A model generated the notes under the pieces. That model was not told the origin of the DNA. It ran no database searches and saw only the letters and a list, made by a program, of their open reading frames with translations. A stretch of 40,937 nucleotides of DNA from DATLYH01 sp035575035 (GTDB lineage: Bacteria; Planctomycetota; Planctomycetia; Gemmatales; Gemmataceae), in NCBI GenBank assembly GCA_035575035.1, contig DATLYH010000335.1, forward strand, positions 1 to 40,937, given 5' to 3'. Both the position numbers and the translations under genes were made by a program. Of this stretch, positions 29,512 to 37,496 are shown piece after piece. Numbering within the stretch: the first letter of the stretch is position 1; each line of letters starts with the position of its first letter.

Positions 29512-31446
29512 ATGATCTACTTTCCCTGTCCCTCTTGCCGCACGATGCTCTGCGCTCCGAAGGAGTGCGTCGGGCGCCCCAGCAAATGCCGTTGGTGTGG
29601 CCACCCGGTTACCATACCGCCCGGCATGCCGCCTGCGAATGCCCCCCAGCAACCCGAGTCGCGGATGCCGGTCCTCCTCAGTGCGCTGGCCGCCTTCGCC
29701 CTGGCTGTTTGCATCGCTGGCGGCCTACTGGGATTGTTTATCTTCCATCATTATTGGAACCCGGGGGCCGGGGATGACGGGGGCGCTGACGCGCCACCGC
29801 AACTGGTATTTCAAACCGAAGAAGGGCCGAGGGAGCGGCTCGCTGCTGTGTCCCACCCGAAGCTTGCTCCTCCGCTTGAGCACCGTTCGGCCCTGGACAA
29901 GGATCGGGACCAGCGCCCGATCGAAGAAGAGTTGATTGCCCCTCCCCCCGCGAAGGAAGCGCCGCCGAGAATTGGGGAGTTGCTACTTCCGCCGAAGGAG
30001 GTGCCCCCACCTCGGACAGAGGAACCCCCACCCTCTCTGCGCAAACAACCGCCGCCGTCCGGGCCAGCGCCGGTGCCTTCGGACCTGCTCGCGGCCCAAC
30101 CGCCGAAACCCCCGGCGTCCCTGCCCGCCCCTGCATCCCCGCCGCGGCGACCGGTGGTTGTCAAACGCCGGAAGGAAACGTCGGACGAGGACCTTCGCAA
30201 ACAGTTGCTGAGGGTGCCCGAGGCTGGGCTGGACCAGATCAACGCCGCCTTCCTCTACGCCCCCCTGCTCCCGTCCCAGCAGCGCCGCGGGCAGCCGTCG
30301 CCACTACCACCGCCCGACTACGGCCGACGATACTTGACAAAGCGGGCAAGGGACCTGAAGCAGGTCGAGCTGGCCTATCTCCCGTGGCGGAAGGAACCCG
30401 ATTGTCAGCTGGGCAAGGAATCGGCCGACCGCCTCCATGTCCTGTCACTCTACTTGCGGAATTGCCTGCGGGCGTCCACACCCGGGGGAGACATCCGTCC
30501 GGACCCGGATCGGCTCCGCAACCTGCTCTTGCAGGATAGCCTGTCTGGAGGGTTCAGTCCGTTACAGAGGCCCGGGCTGGGCGAAATCAAGCCGTCCGAG
30601 TGGCGGCAGCCGGGGGCGGTCCCGGTCCTGGTGCAGTTGCTCCAGCACGAGAACACGCCGATCCGCCTGCTCCTGGTGGAGCTGCTCTCCCAAATCGAGG
30701 GCAAGGAGGCGAGCGTGGCGCTGGCGCAGCGGGCGCTCTTTGACCTTTCCCCCGAGGTGCGGGAAAAGGCCGTGCGGGCCCTCGGCGACCGCCCGGCGGC
30801 CGAGTATCGGCACGTGTTGTTGAACGGTTTCCGCTACCCCTGGCCGCCGGTGGCCGACCATGCTGCTGAAGCGGTGGCAGCACTTGAAGACCGCGATACC
30901 CTCCCCGCCCTGATCGATCTGCTGGCTGAACCGGACCCTCGGCGGCCGATCGCCGTCAAGGACGGGGACCGGGAGGTACTCTTCACGCGAGAACTCGTCC
31001 GCATCAACCACCTGAGCAACTGCATGATCTGCCATGCCCCATCCTTCTCCCGGGACGATCTGGTCCGCGGACGCGTCCCCATCCCGGGCGAGGACCCGCC
31101 CCCGCTGTACTACGCGGAGACCTCGGGACTGTTCGTCCGAGCCGATATAACCTACCTGCGGCAAGATTTCTCCGTTGTCCAACCGGTGACCAATTCCGGG
31201 AAATGGCCGGGCAACCAGCGGTTCGACTACCTGATCCGCACTCGCCCGCTCACAGGCGGCGAGTGGACGCACTTCGAACAGCGCCAGAAAGAGAAGCCGG
31301 GGCCGAACACCTACGAGCAGCGCGAAGCCTTGCTCTTTGCCATCCGGGAACTGACCGGCAAGGACCTGGGCTCCTCTTATGAAGACTGGAAAGGACTCTT
31401 GAAGCCCAAAGTGGTAAAGGAAGAGGACCGCCAGAAAGACGACTGA
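29512..31446 (+). CDS. Zinc-ribbon membrane protein with HEAT repeats and a CxxCH motif
   Basis: The 644-residue product has four parts. A zinc ribbon has Cys6/Cys9 and Cys26/Cys29. One membrane helix spans about 53-78. A long Pro/Glu/Lys-rich linker (about 85-230) probably crosses the envelope. A C-terminal domain contains HEAT-like repeats (AVPVLVQLLQHENTPIRLLLVELLSQIEG, DTLPALIDLLAEP). Near residue 504 is NCMICH, a CxxCH haem-attachment motif, within NHLSNCMICHAPSFSRDDL. Similar zinc-ribbon/HEAT proteins with a single CxxCH occur in planctomycetes, but their function is unknown. If the C-terminal part is exported, covalent haem c is possible. The ribosome site is weak. Confidence 0.8.
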   Translation: MIYFPCPSCRTMLCAPKECVGRPSKCRWCGHPVTIPPGMPPANAPQQPESRMPVLLSALAAFALAVCIAGGLLGLFIFHHYWNPGAGDDGGADAPPQLVFQTEEGPRERLAAVSHPKLAPPLEHRSALDKDRDQRPIEEELIAPPPAKEAPPRIGELLLPPKEVPPPRTEEPPPSLRKQPPPSGPAPVPSDLLAAQPPKPPASLPAPASPPRRPVVVKRRKETSDEDLRKQLLRVPEAGLDQINAAFLYAPLLPSQQRRGQPSPLPPPDYGRRYLTKRARDLKQVELAYLPWRKEPDCQLGKESADRLHVLSLYLRNCLRASTPGGDIRPDPDRLRNLLLQDSLSGGFSPLQRPGLGEIKPSEWRQPGAVPVLVQLLQHENTPIRLLLVELLSQIEGKEASVALAQRALFDLSPEVREKAVRALGDRPAAEYRHVLLNGFRYPWPPVADHAAEAVAALEDRDTLPALIDLLAEPDPRRPIAVKDGDREVLFTRELVRINHLSNCMICHAPSFSRDDLVRGRVPIPGEDPPPLYYAETSGLFVRADITYLRQDFSVVQPVTNSGKWPGNQRFDYLIRTRPLTGGEWTHFEQRQKEKPGPNTYEQREALLFAIRELTGKDLGSSYEDWKGLLKPKVVKEEDRQKDD

Positions 31447-32047
31447 TCTAATGCGCTGGGGCGAGGTGGCTTGTTGTTCCAAGAGATCCCTCCACGAAGC
31501 CGACCGCAGGGTTCCTCCACCTTGGAAGAAAACCTGTACATTCCGGGAAAAGGGTAACGCCGATGGCTGGCTGACGACAGCCGGGTAGACGAGCGGACTT
31601 CTCGCGCCCGATGGTCTCTGCCAGGCACACCATCCTGACGCGGCGAGCCAGCCGTGTCCGTGGCGCAACTGCCGGCCGATCGGGCCGCCTGGGGCCGCAA
31701 GGCGTTGCAGCGGGCCTGCCTGGGTGAGGAAGAGCAGGCGGCGACAGGGGCGGTCCAGAGTGGCAATTGCACTGCCCGGCCCGGGGCTTGCTCCGCAGAG
31801 TAGCTTGATGTTGGGCTTCCCACGGAAAGTACAGAGGTTTCTCCACTACACGTGGCTTCACTCTCATGCCATGTAGCTTGATGTTGGGCTTCCCACGGAA
31901 AGTACAGAGAAGAAGCTAGAGAAGATAACGTAGGAGGGGCGGAATTGGGTGGTGTCGCGGTTTCTTGCTCTTGTTCATCCTCTCTTCCCTCTTCGCTGTG
32001 TTCTCTGTGTTCTCTGTGGTTCATATAATTTTTGAGGCCCTTGCAAG
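31447..32047. other. Long intergenic region with direct repeats
   Basis: No credible gene was found in these 600 bases. Notable contents are a two-copy 37-base direct repeat (31800-31909) and a short tandem of TGTTCTCTG words at 32000-32022, just before the alcohol dehydrogenase. The latter resembles a dispersed intergenic motif known from several phyla. The minus-strand open frames across the region are not protein-like. Confidence 0.45.
31800..31909. repeat. Two-copy 37-base direct repeat with 36-base spacing
   Basis: Bases 31800-31836 and 31873-31909 are identical over 37 bases (GTAGCTTGATGTTGGGCTTC and the next 17). The spacer is 36 bases. Repeat and spacer lengths are CRISPR-like, but there are only two copies and no cas gene. 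Confidence 0.85.
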
Positions 32048-33244
32048 ATGGTGGCAACTGCGATGGCGATAGCAGAGAAGAGACTGGGCCTCGGCTCGCT
32101 GACCGGCTTCGACTTCCACGCGCCGACGCGGGTGATCTTCGGGGCCGGTTCGCTGGCCCGGCTGGGCGAGGTGGCCTGCGACCTGGGCGAGTCGCGCGTG
32201 CTGCTGGTCACCGATCCCGGGCTGGAGGCGGCCGGCCATCCGCAGCGAGCGGCAGCTTCCCTGCGCGAAGCGGGCCTGGAGGTCTTCATCTTTGACGGGG
32301 TGGAGGAGAACCCGACCAACCGCCATGTCGAGGCCGGCGTGGCGTTCGCCCGGCCACTCGGCATCGACCTGATCGTCAGCGTCGGCGGCGGCAGCGCCAT
32401 GGACTGCGCCAAGGGGATCAACTTCCTCCTGACCAACGGCGGCACCATGGCCGACTACAAGGGCTTCGGCAAGGCGCGCAAGCCGATGCTGCCGTCAATC
32501 GGTGTGCCGACCACCGCCGGCACCGGCAGCGAGGCGCAGTCATACGCCCTGATTGCCGACGAGCGCAGCCATATGAAGATGGCTTGCGGCGACCGCAAAG
32601 CCGCTTTCCACGTCGCCATCCTCGATCCCGAGGTGACCGTGTCGCAGCCGCCGCGCGTCACCGCCCTGACCGGCATTGATGCCCTGTCGCACGCCGTCGA
32701 GTCGTATGTCACTACCAAGCGCAATCCGGTGTCGCAGATGTTCGCCCGGGAGGCCTGGCAACTCCTGGAGGCGAACTTCGCCAAGGTGCTCCGCGATCCC
32801 AACGACCTCGACGCCCGCGGAGCCATGCAGATGGGGGCATTTCTGGCCGGCACCGCCATCGAGAACTCGATGCTCGGCGCCACTCACGCCTGCGCCAATC
32901 CGCTAACCGCCCACTACGGACTGACGCACGGCCTGGCGGTCGGCCTGATGTTGCCACACGTGGTCCGCTTCAATGCTGCCGTGGTTGGCCCGCTCTACGC
33001 CGAGCTAATGGAGCAGGCTGGGCTGCTCAACGGCGAGCCGGGAGTGGCCGGCGAGTTGCTGGCCGGGCGATTAGAGGAATTGATGCAGGCCACCGGTCTG
33101 CCGACCCGGCTGAGGGACTTGGGCGTTAGCCGAGGCATTCTGCCGGTGCTGGCCGAGGAGGCGGCGCAGCAGTGGACCGCCCGCTTCAATCCGCGCCCCG
33201 TGACCGAGGCCGACCTGCTACGGCTATACGAGGCGGCGTTCTAA
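32048..33244 (+). CDS. Iron-containing alcohol dehydrogenase
   Basis: The 398-residue product is a full-length group III (Fe-ADH) dehydrogenase that oxidises alcohols or reduces aldehydes with NAD(P). The nucleotide-binding SVGGGSAMDCAKG lies near 116-128 and PTTAGTGSEAQSY near 154-166. The metal ligands are all present: Asp211 and His215 in GIDALSH, His280 in ATHACANP and His294 in GLTHGLA. The substrate cannot be read from sequence. The ATG at 32048 has no good ribosome site; ATG 32063 is an alternative start that would remove five residues. It is followed by a perfect palindrome and the propeller gene on the same strand. Confidence 0.94.
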   Translation: MVATAMAIAEKRLGLGSLTGFDFHAPTRVIFGAGSLARLGEVACDLGESRVLLVTDPGLEAAGHPQRAAASLREAGLEVFIFDGVEENPTNRHVEAGVAFARPLGIDLIVSVGGGSAMDCAKGINFLLTNGGTMADYKGFGKARKPMLPSIGVPTTAGTGSEAQSYALIADERSHMKMACGDRKAAFHVAILDPEVTVSQPPRVTALTGIDALSHAVESYVTTKRNPVSQMFAREAWQLLEANFAKVLRDPNDLDARGAMQMGAFLAGTAIENSMLGATHACANPLTAHYGLTHGLAVGLMLPHVVRFNAAVVGPLYAELMEQAGLLNGEPGVAGELLAGRLEELMQATGLPTRLRDLGVSRGILPVLAEEAAQQWTARFNPRPVTEADLLRLYEAAF

Positions 33245-33260
33245 CCGCGAGCCACTGGCG

Positions 33261-33297
33261 GCTAAGCCGCAAGCGGCTTAGCCGCTTGCGGCTTAGC
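33261..33297. repeat. Perfect 17-base inverted repeat after the alcohol dehydrogenase
   Basis: GCTAAGCCGCAAGCGGC (33261-33277) and its exact reverse complement (33281-33297) are separated by TTA. The first 22 bases also fold alone (GCTAAGCCGC with GCGGCTTAGC), so several hairpins are possible. It lies 16 bases after the stop codon. Confidence 0.85.
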
Positions 33298-33322
33298 GAT
33301 TAGACGAACGGAGGTTTCCGAC

Positions 33323-34447
33323 ATGACATCCACGCACTGGTGCAGGCTTCCTGCACTGGTCCTGGTCCTGTTTGTCCTGTCGTTGCCGGCGGCTGACGAC
33401 AAACCTTCCGCCGACTGGCCGATGGTGCGCGGCAACCCCCTGCAAAACGGCGTCGCCGGCACTGACCTGCCCCAGGAGCTGCAGCTGCGCTGGAAGTTCG
33501 AGACCAAGGACGCCATCGAGGGGACGGCGGCCATCGTGGGCGACACAGTCTACGTCGGCTCGTTTGACCAACATCTCTATGCCCTCGACCTGGCCAGCGG
33601 CAAGGAAAAGTGGAAGTACAAAGGGGGGCCGTTCCGCGCCTCGCCGAGCGTCCGGGGCGGGTTGGTTTATGTCGGCGACGGCGACGGTACCTTCCACTGT
33701 GTGGAGGCGGCCACCGGCAAGAAGCGCTGGACGTTCGCGACCAAGGCCGAGATCATGTCGGGGGCCAACTTTGCCGGCGATGCGGTCCTGTTCGGCTCCA
33801 GTGACGAACACCTTTACTGCCTGTCCGGCGACGGTAAGCTGCGCTGGAAGTTCCAGGTGCCCGGCGGCCCGGTACTCGGCTCGCCCGCAGTGGTGGACGG
33901 ACGGACCTTCGTGGCCGGCTGCGACAGCGCCCTGCACGTGCTTGACGCCGCCAAGGGGACCGAGCTGAAGTCAGTCGAGCTGAGCGGCCAGGTGGGGGCG
34001 AGCGTGGCGGTGGCCGGCGACCGGCTCTACGTCGGCACCATGACCAACCAGGTGCAGGCCATCGACTGGAAGGCGGGGAAGGTCCTCTGGACGTTCGAAG
34101 CGAAGAAGCAGCGACAGCCGTTCTACGCCTCCGCGGCGGTGACCGAGCAGTTGGTGATCATTGGCAGCCGGGACCGGCGCGTCTACGCCCTGGACCGCAC
34201 GAAGGGGACCGAAGTCTGGAGCTTCCTAACCGGCAACCGGGTGGACAGCTCGCCGGTGGTCGCCGGTCAGCGCGTCTTCGTCGGATCGTTCGACGGCAAG
34301 CTGTACGTGCTCGATCTGGAAAAGGGGACGGAATTGCAGAGGTTCGACCTCGGCAGCGCGATCATCGCCTCACCGGCGGTGGGCCGGGGCTGCCTGGTGA
34401 TCGGCACGGAGAAAGGTGTGGTGTACTGCTTCGGAACGAAGCAGTAG
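33323..34447 (+). CDS. Secreted PQQ-type beta-propeller repeat protein
   Basis: The 374-residue product has a signal peptide (about 1-23, cleavage near PAADD) and then repeated blades of the type GDTVYVGSFDQHLYALDLASGKEKWKYK, seen at least six times. This is the PQQ-binding-like or BamB-like propeller. The blade motif is found both in quinoprotein dehydrogenases and in non-enzymatic envelope proteins. At 374 residues, without a catalytic Asp or Ca-binding context that I can recognise, a structural or binding role is more likely than quinoprotein activity. GGAGG lies about 8 bases before the ATG. Confidence 0.88.
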   Translation: MTSTHWCRLPALVLVLFVLSLPAADDKPSADWPMVRGNPLQNGVAGTDLPQELQLRWKFETKDAIEGTAAIVGDTVYVGSFDQHLYALDLASGKEKWKYKGGPFRASPSVRGGLVYVGDGDGTFHCVEAATGKKRWTFATKAEIMSGANFAGDAVLFGSSDEHLYCLSGDGKLRWKFQVPGGPVLGSPAVVDGRTFVAGCDSALHVLDAAKGTELKSVELSGQVGASVAVAGDRLYVGTMTNQVQAIDWKAGKVLWTFEAKKQRQPFYASAAVTEQLVIIGSRDRRVYALDRTKGTEVWSFLTGNRVDSSPVVAGQRVFVGSFDGKLYVLDLEKGTELQRFDLGSAIIASPAVGRGCLVIGTEKGVVYCFGTKQ

Positions 34448-34470
34448 CCCGGCGGAGGGAGGTCTGCATC

Positions 34471-35859
34471 ATGGCGACCGTCGAGACGACCCAGGAAAAG
34501 ACTGGCCTCGGCAATTACTTCGTGGCCAACTACCCGCCCTTCTCCTTCTGGAAGCCGGCCCATCTCCCCGCCGCGCATGCCGCCCTCCAGTCGGCGCCGA
34601 AGCCCGACACGCCGCTTGGGCTGTACCTGCACATTCCGTTTTGCCGGAAGCGGTGCAAGTTCTGCTATTTCCGCGTCTACACCGACAAGAATGCCCGCGA
34701 TGTGGAGACCTATACCGAGGCGCTAATCAAGGAAGTCGAGCTGTACAGCCGGCTGCCGGCCGTGGGCGGTCGGCCCTTGCACTATGTCTACTTTGGCGGC
34801 GGCACGCCGTCGTACCTGAGCGCGACGCAGCTTCGCGGGTTGATGACCCGGCTACAAGCGATCATGCCGTGGGATCAGGCGGAGGAGGTGACTTTCGAGT
34901 GCGAGCCGGGCACCCTCCAGCTGCACAAGTTGGAAACGCTTAAGGAAATGGGGGTCACTCGGCTGAGTCTCGGCATCGAGAACTTCGACCCGAAGATCCT
35001 GGAGTTCAACGGACGGGCCCATCTGGAGGAAGAGATCTACCGGGCGATGGACTGGGCCCGGCAGGTTGGCTTTGACCAGATCAACATCGACCTGATCGCC
35101 GGCATGGTCGGTGAGAGTTGGGACAACTGGCGCGAGTGCGTCCGCAAGACGCTGGCGCTGGCCCCCGACAGTGTTACCATCTATCAGATGGAGTTGCCCT
35201 ACAACACCATCTTCTCGAAGGAACTGCTTGGGAAAGATGAAGGCAGAAGGATGAAGGATGAAAAAAGACCCGGCGACGGTTCTTCCCTGCATCCTCCCTC
35301 TTTTATCCTTCATCCGTTCCAGGTTGCCGACTGGCCGACCAAGCGGGCCTGGGTCAGCTACGCCTTTGACGAGTTCCTCAAGGCCGGCTACGAGATCTCC
35401 AGCGCCTATACAGTGGTCAAGAGCCGCCAGCGCTGCCGCTTCGTTTACCGCGACAGTCTCTGGCACGGCGCCGACATGTTCGGCACCGGCGTCGCCTCGT
35501 TCGGCCATGTTAATGGCGTCCATATCCAGAACGTGGACCAGTGGGAGCCGTACATCGGCCTGCTTCAGAAGGGGGAATTGCCGCTGGGCCGCGCGCTGCC
35601 GGTCGGCCCGCGCGAACTCCTCATCCGCGAGATGATCTTGCAGCTGAAGACAGGCCAGCTCGACGCCGCCTACTTCCGGCGGAAGTTCGGCGTGGATATA
35701 CTACAGACTTTTGCGGAGGGCTTCGGCCGGCTGGCCGAGGAAGGGTATCTGACCGTGGGCGAAGATGGCGTGGAACTGACCCGTCAGGGGTTGTTGCAGG
35801 TGGACCGCCTGCTGCCGACCTTCTTCGAGCCAGAGCACCGGGGGACGCGCTACACCTGA
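34471..35859 (+). CDS. HemN-like radical SAM protein (coproporphyrinogen oxidase family)
   Basis: The 462-residue product carries the radical-SAM cluster motif CRKRCKFC with Cys58, Cys62 and Cys65, the SAM-binding YFGGGTPS near 110-117, and downstream ECEPGT, RLSLGIEN and INIDLIAGM, typical of the HemN/HemW/HutW group. The fourth Cys of HemN (CxxxCxxCxC) is replaced by Phe. The C-terminal HemN-type helical domain is present. Oxygen-independent coproporphyrinogen decarboxylation, haem transfer or another radical reaction are all possible. Residues about 254-283 are a palindromic DNA insertion read in frame. It leads a set with a GcvH-like carrier and a ferredoxin. Confidence 0.88.
   Translation: MATVETTQEKTGLGNYFVANYPPFSFWKPAHLPAAHAALQSAPKPDTPLGLYLHIPFCRKRCKFCYFRVYTDKNARDVETYTEALIKEVELYSRLPAVGGRPLHYVYFGGGTPSYLSATQLRGLMTRLQAIMPWDQAEEVTFECEPGTLQLHKLETLKEMGVTRLSLGIENFDPKILEFNGRAHLEEEIYRAMDWARQVGFDQINIDLIAGMVGESWDNWRECVRKTLALAPDSVTIYQMELPYNTIFSKELLGKDEGRRMKDEKRPGDGSSLHPPSFILHPFQVADWPTKRAWVSYAFDEFLKAGYEISSAYTVVKSRQRCRFVYRDSLWHGADMFGTGVASFGHVNGVHIQNVDQWEPYIGLLQKGELPLGRALPVGPRELLIREMILQLKTGQLDAAYFRRKFGVDILQTFAEGFGRLAEEGYLTVGEDGVELTRQGLLQVDRLLPTFFEPEHRGTRYT
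35233..35318. repeat. Palindromic element inserted in frame in the HemN-like gene
   Basis: GATGAAGG-type words on the left (GGATGAAGGATGAAAAAAGA at 35249-35268) face their reverse complement on the right (TCTTTTATCCTTCATCC, about 35299-35315). It encodes the low-complexity segment KDEGRRMKDEKR through SSLHPPSFILHPF. The surrounding protein reads smoothly across it. Confidence 0.8.
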
Positions 35860-35862
35860 TCA

Positions 35863-35917
35863 GAGCCGCGAGCGTCAGCGAGCGTTGAGACGCCCCGCTC
35901 GCTGACGCTCGCGGCTC
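35863..35917. repeat. Perfect 22-base inverted repeat between radical SAM and gcvH-like genes
   Basis: Arms 35863-35884 and 35896-35917 are exact reverse complements over 22 bases, with an 11-base loop. It starts 3 bases after the radical SAM stop and ends 18 bases before the gcvH-like ATG, filling the intercistronic gap. Confidence 0.88.
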
Positions 35918-35935
35918 GGACACGGTCTGCACCGA

Positions 35936-36397
35936 ATGGACAATCTGACCTTTATGATGGGCAAGTTCCCGGCCGAGCTGCCGGGCGACCTGCTCTACGC
36001 GACCACCAACCACATGTGGTGCCGCCCGGTCGGGAGCCGCTACCGCTTCGGCTTTACCTCCTACGCCGTCCGCCTGATGCAGGATGTCTACTTCCTTGAC
36101 TGGGTGGTCAATGCCGGTGATACCGTGCATCACCTGCAACAGATTGGCCACATCGAAACATCCAAGGCGGTGGCCGACCTGTTCGCCCCGATGGCCGGGA
36201 CAATCGTGGCGTTCAACCGGGAGCTATTGAAGGACCCGTCGGCCATCAACGTCGATAAGTACGGGGCCGGCTGGCTGTTTGAGATGGAGGGGGACGCCCG
36301 CCACCTGAGGACCGCGGCCGAGTATCATCAGTTCCTGACCGACAACTGGGAAAAGACCCAGCGGCTGATCAAGGGCAAGATCAACCTCGAAGATTGA
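35936..36397 (+). CDS. GcvH-like lipoyl carrier protein
   Basis: The 153-residue product has the glycine cleavage H-protein fold signature: HMWCRPVGSRYRFGFTSYA at 26-44, DWVVNAGDTV at 55-64 and the lipoylation site GHIETSKAVADLFAPMAGTIV, with Lys77 as the expected lipoyl Lys. The later NREL and GWLFEME segments are also typical. In the glycine cleavage system H shuttles an aminomethyl group between P, T and L proteins, but no gcvP, gcvT or lpd is nearby. Instead it lies between a HemN-like radical SAM gene and a ferredoxin gene, so it may carry an intermediate for that pathway. The N-terminus (MDNLTFMMGK) is unlike housekeeping GcvH. Confidence 0.85.
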   Translation: MDNLTFMMGKFPAELPGDLLYATTNHMWCRPVGSRYRFGFTSYAVRLMQDVYFLDWVVNAGDTVHHLQQIGHIETSKAVADLFAPMAGTIVAFNRELLKDPSAINVDKYGAGWLFEMEGDARHLRTAAEYHQFLTDNWEKTQRLIKGKINLED

Positions 36398-36406
36398 GAC
36401 CACCCC

Positions 36407-37480
36407 ATGAGCCGTCACCGCCTCACCGTCGTGCTGTCACAGGCCCCGGGCAAGAATCCGACCAAGCGGGCGCTGGAGGAAAGCATCGTCGCCGCCCTGA
36501 TCACCGAGCCGGGGTTGGATGTGTCGGTCGTTCCCTACCTCTACGACCTGGACGCCAACCATACCGGCCGACTGTTCCTGGAGTCGATCACCGGCGACAT
36601 GGTGGTGCTGGCCTGGATGTTTCCGCGGGCAGCGTTCTGGGTCCTGGACCGCGACGGCATCAAGGGACACTTCGGCGAGAGCCGCCTCAAGCCGCCCGCC
36701 GCCGATGATGACGAGGAAGACGGTGAGCCCGAGCCGCCCCGGGGCATTGGCTCTGTCAATGTGCCGGACCGGTACATTTACTGCCTCGACCTGCGCGACT
36801 TCGCCAGCCATGAGCCTTATGTCCAGGAAGTTCGGCGGATCGCCGAGGAGTGCCGGCAGCGGTACGAAGCGAAGCAGCGGGAGCGGGCCCAAGCCAACCC
36901 GCCGCTGGTGCAGCTGGGCCTCTCGGTGCGGGCCGACGAGCCCCCCTCACCCCCACCCCTCTCCCCCGCGGCGGGGGAGAGGGGGAGGGGTGAGGGGGCG
37001 CCGCATTTCAAGCCCGAGGATCTGCTGAAGCCGCCGGAGCGCCGCTGGTATCCGGTTATCGACTACAGCCGCTGCACCAATTGCATGGAGTGCATCGATT
37101 TTTGCCTGTTCGGCGTCTACGGCGTGGATCAATTCGACCGAATCTTCGTCGAGAATCAGGACAACTGCAAGCGCGGCTGTCCAGCGTGCAGCCGGGTCTG
37201 TCCCGAGCATGCCATCATGTTCCCCGACTACAAGACGCCGGCCATCGCGGGGGCGCCGGTCGGCGGCATCAGCGGGTTGAAGATCGACCTGACGAAGCTG
37301 TTCGGCGGCGATGACGCCATCAAGATCGCCGCCGCCGAGCGCGACCGCGAGCTGATCAAGGACGGCCGGCAGGCAGTCGGCCTGACGGTCGGCATCCCCA
37401 AGCGCCAGGCCGCCAAGCCGCAGCAGCCGAAGGATGATCTGGACAAGCTGGTGGACTCCCTGGACGCGCTGGATATTTGA
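36407..37480 (+). CDS. Two-cluster 4Fe-4S ferredoxin with N-terminal alpha/beta domain
   Basis: The 357-residue product is much longer than a normal ferredoxin. Residues 1-100 form an alpha/beta-like domain (RLTVVLSQAPG, DMVVLAWMFP, AAFWVLDRDGIKG) that I cannot assign. An acidic loop and a linker follow. The ferredoxin part starts near 220: CTNCMECIDFC gives CxxCxxCxxxC, and CKRGCPACSRVCP gives the second set of four Cys, enough for two 4Fe-4S clusters. It probably supplies electrons to the upstream radical SAM protein. Residues about 178-197 are an in-frame palindromic insertion. It begins 9 bases after the gcvH-like stop, so the two are co-transcribed. Confidence 0.85.
   Translation: MSRHRLTVVLSQAPGKNPTKRALEESIVAALITEPGLDVSVVPYLYDLDANHTGRLFLESITGDMVVLAWMFPRAAFWVLDRDGIKGHFGESRLKPPAADDDEEDGEPEPPRGIGSVNVPDRYIYCLDLRDFASHEPYVQEVRRIAEECRQRYEAKQRERAQANPPLVQLGLSVRADEPPSPPPLSPAAGERGRGEGAPHFKPEDLLKPPERRWYPVIDYSRCTNCMECIDFCLFGVYGVDQFDRIFVENQDNCKRGCPACSRVCPEHAIMFPDYKTPAIAGAPVGGISGLKIDLTKLFGGDDAIKIAAAERDRELIKDGRQAVGLTVGIPKRQAAKPQQPKDDLDKLVDSLDALDI
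36942..36998. repeat. Palindromic element inserted in frame in the ferredoxin gene
   Basis: CCCCCTCACCCC and CTCTCCCCCGC on the left face their near-exact reverse complement on the right, which ends in GGGGTGAGGGGG, forming a long hairpin. It codes for PPSPPPLSPAAGERGRGEG. The same element type occurs at 19948-19990 and 40898-40937. Confidence 0.88.
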
Positions 37481-37496
37481 TTCCTGGTCCAAACCA

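Noticed and set aside
31448..31867. 139-residue minus frame in the 600-base gap
   Set aside because: It crosses the direct repeats and has no recognisable domain or ribosome site.
31800..31909. Annotation as a CRISPR array
   Set aside because: Only two repeats and no cas genes, so it is listed as a direct repeat.
35936..36397. Annotation as the housekeeping glycine cleavage H protein
   Set aside because: No P, T or L genes nearby and an atypical N-terminus; kept as GcvH-like.
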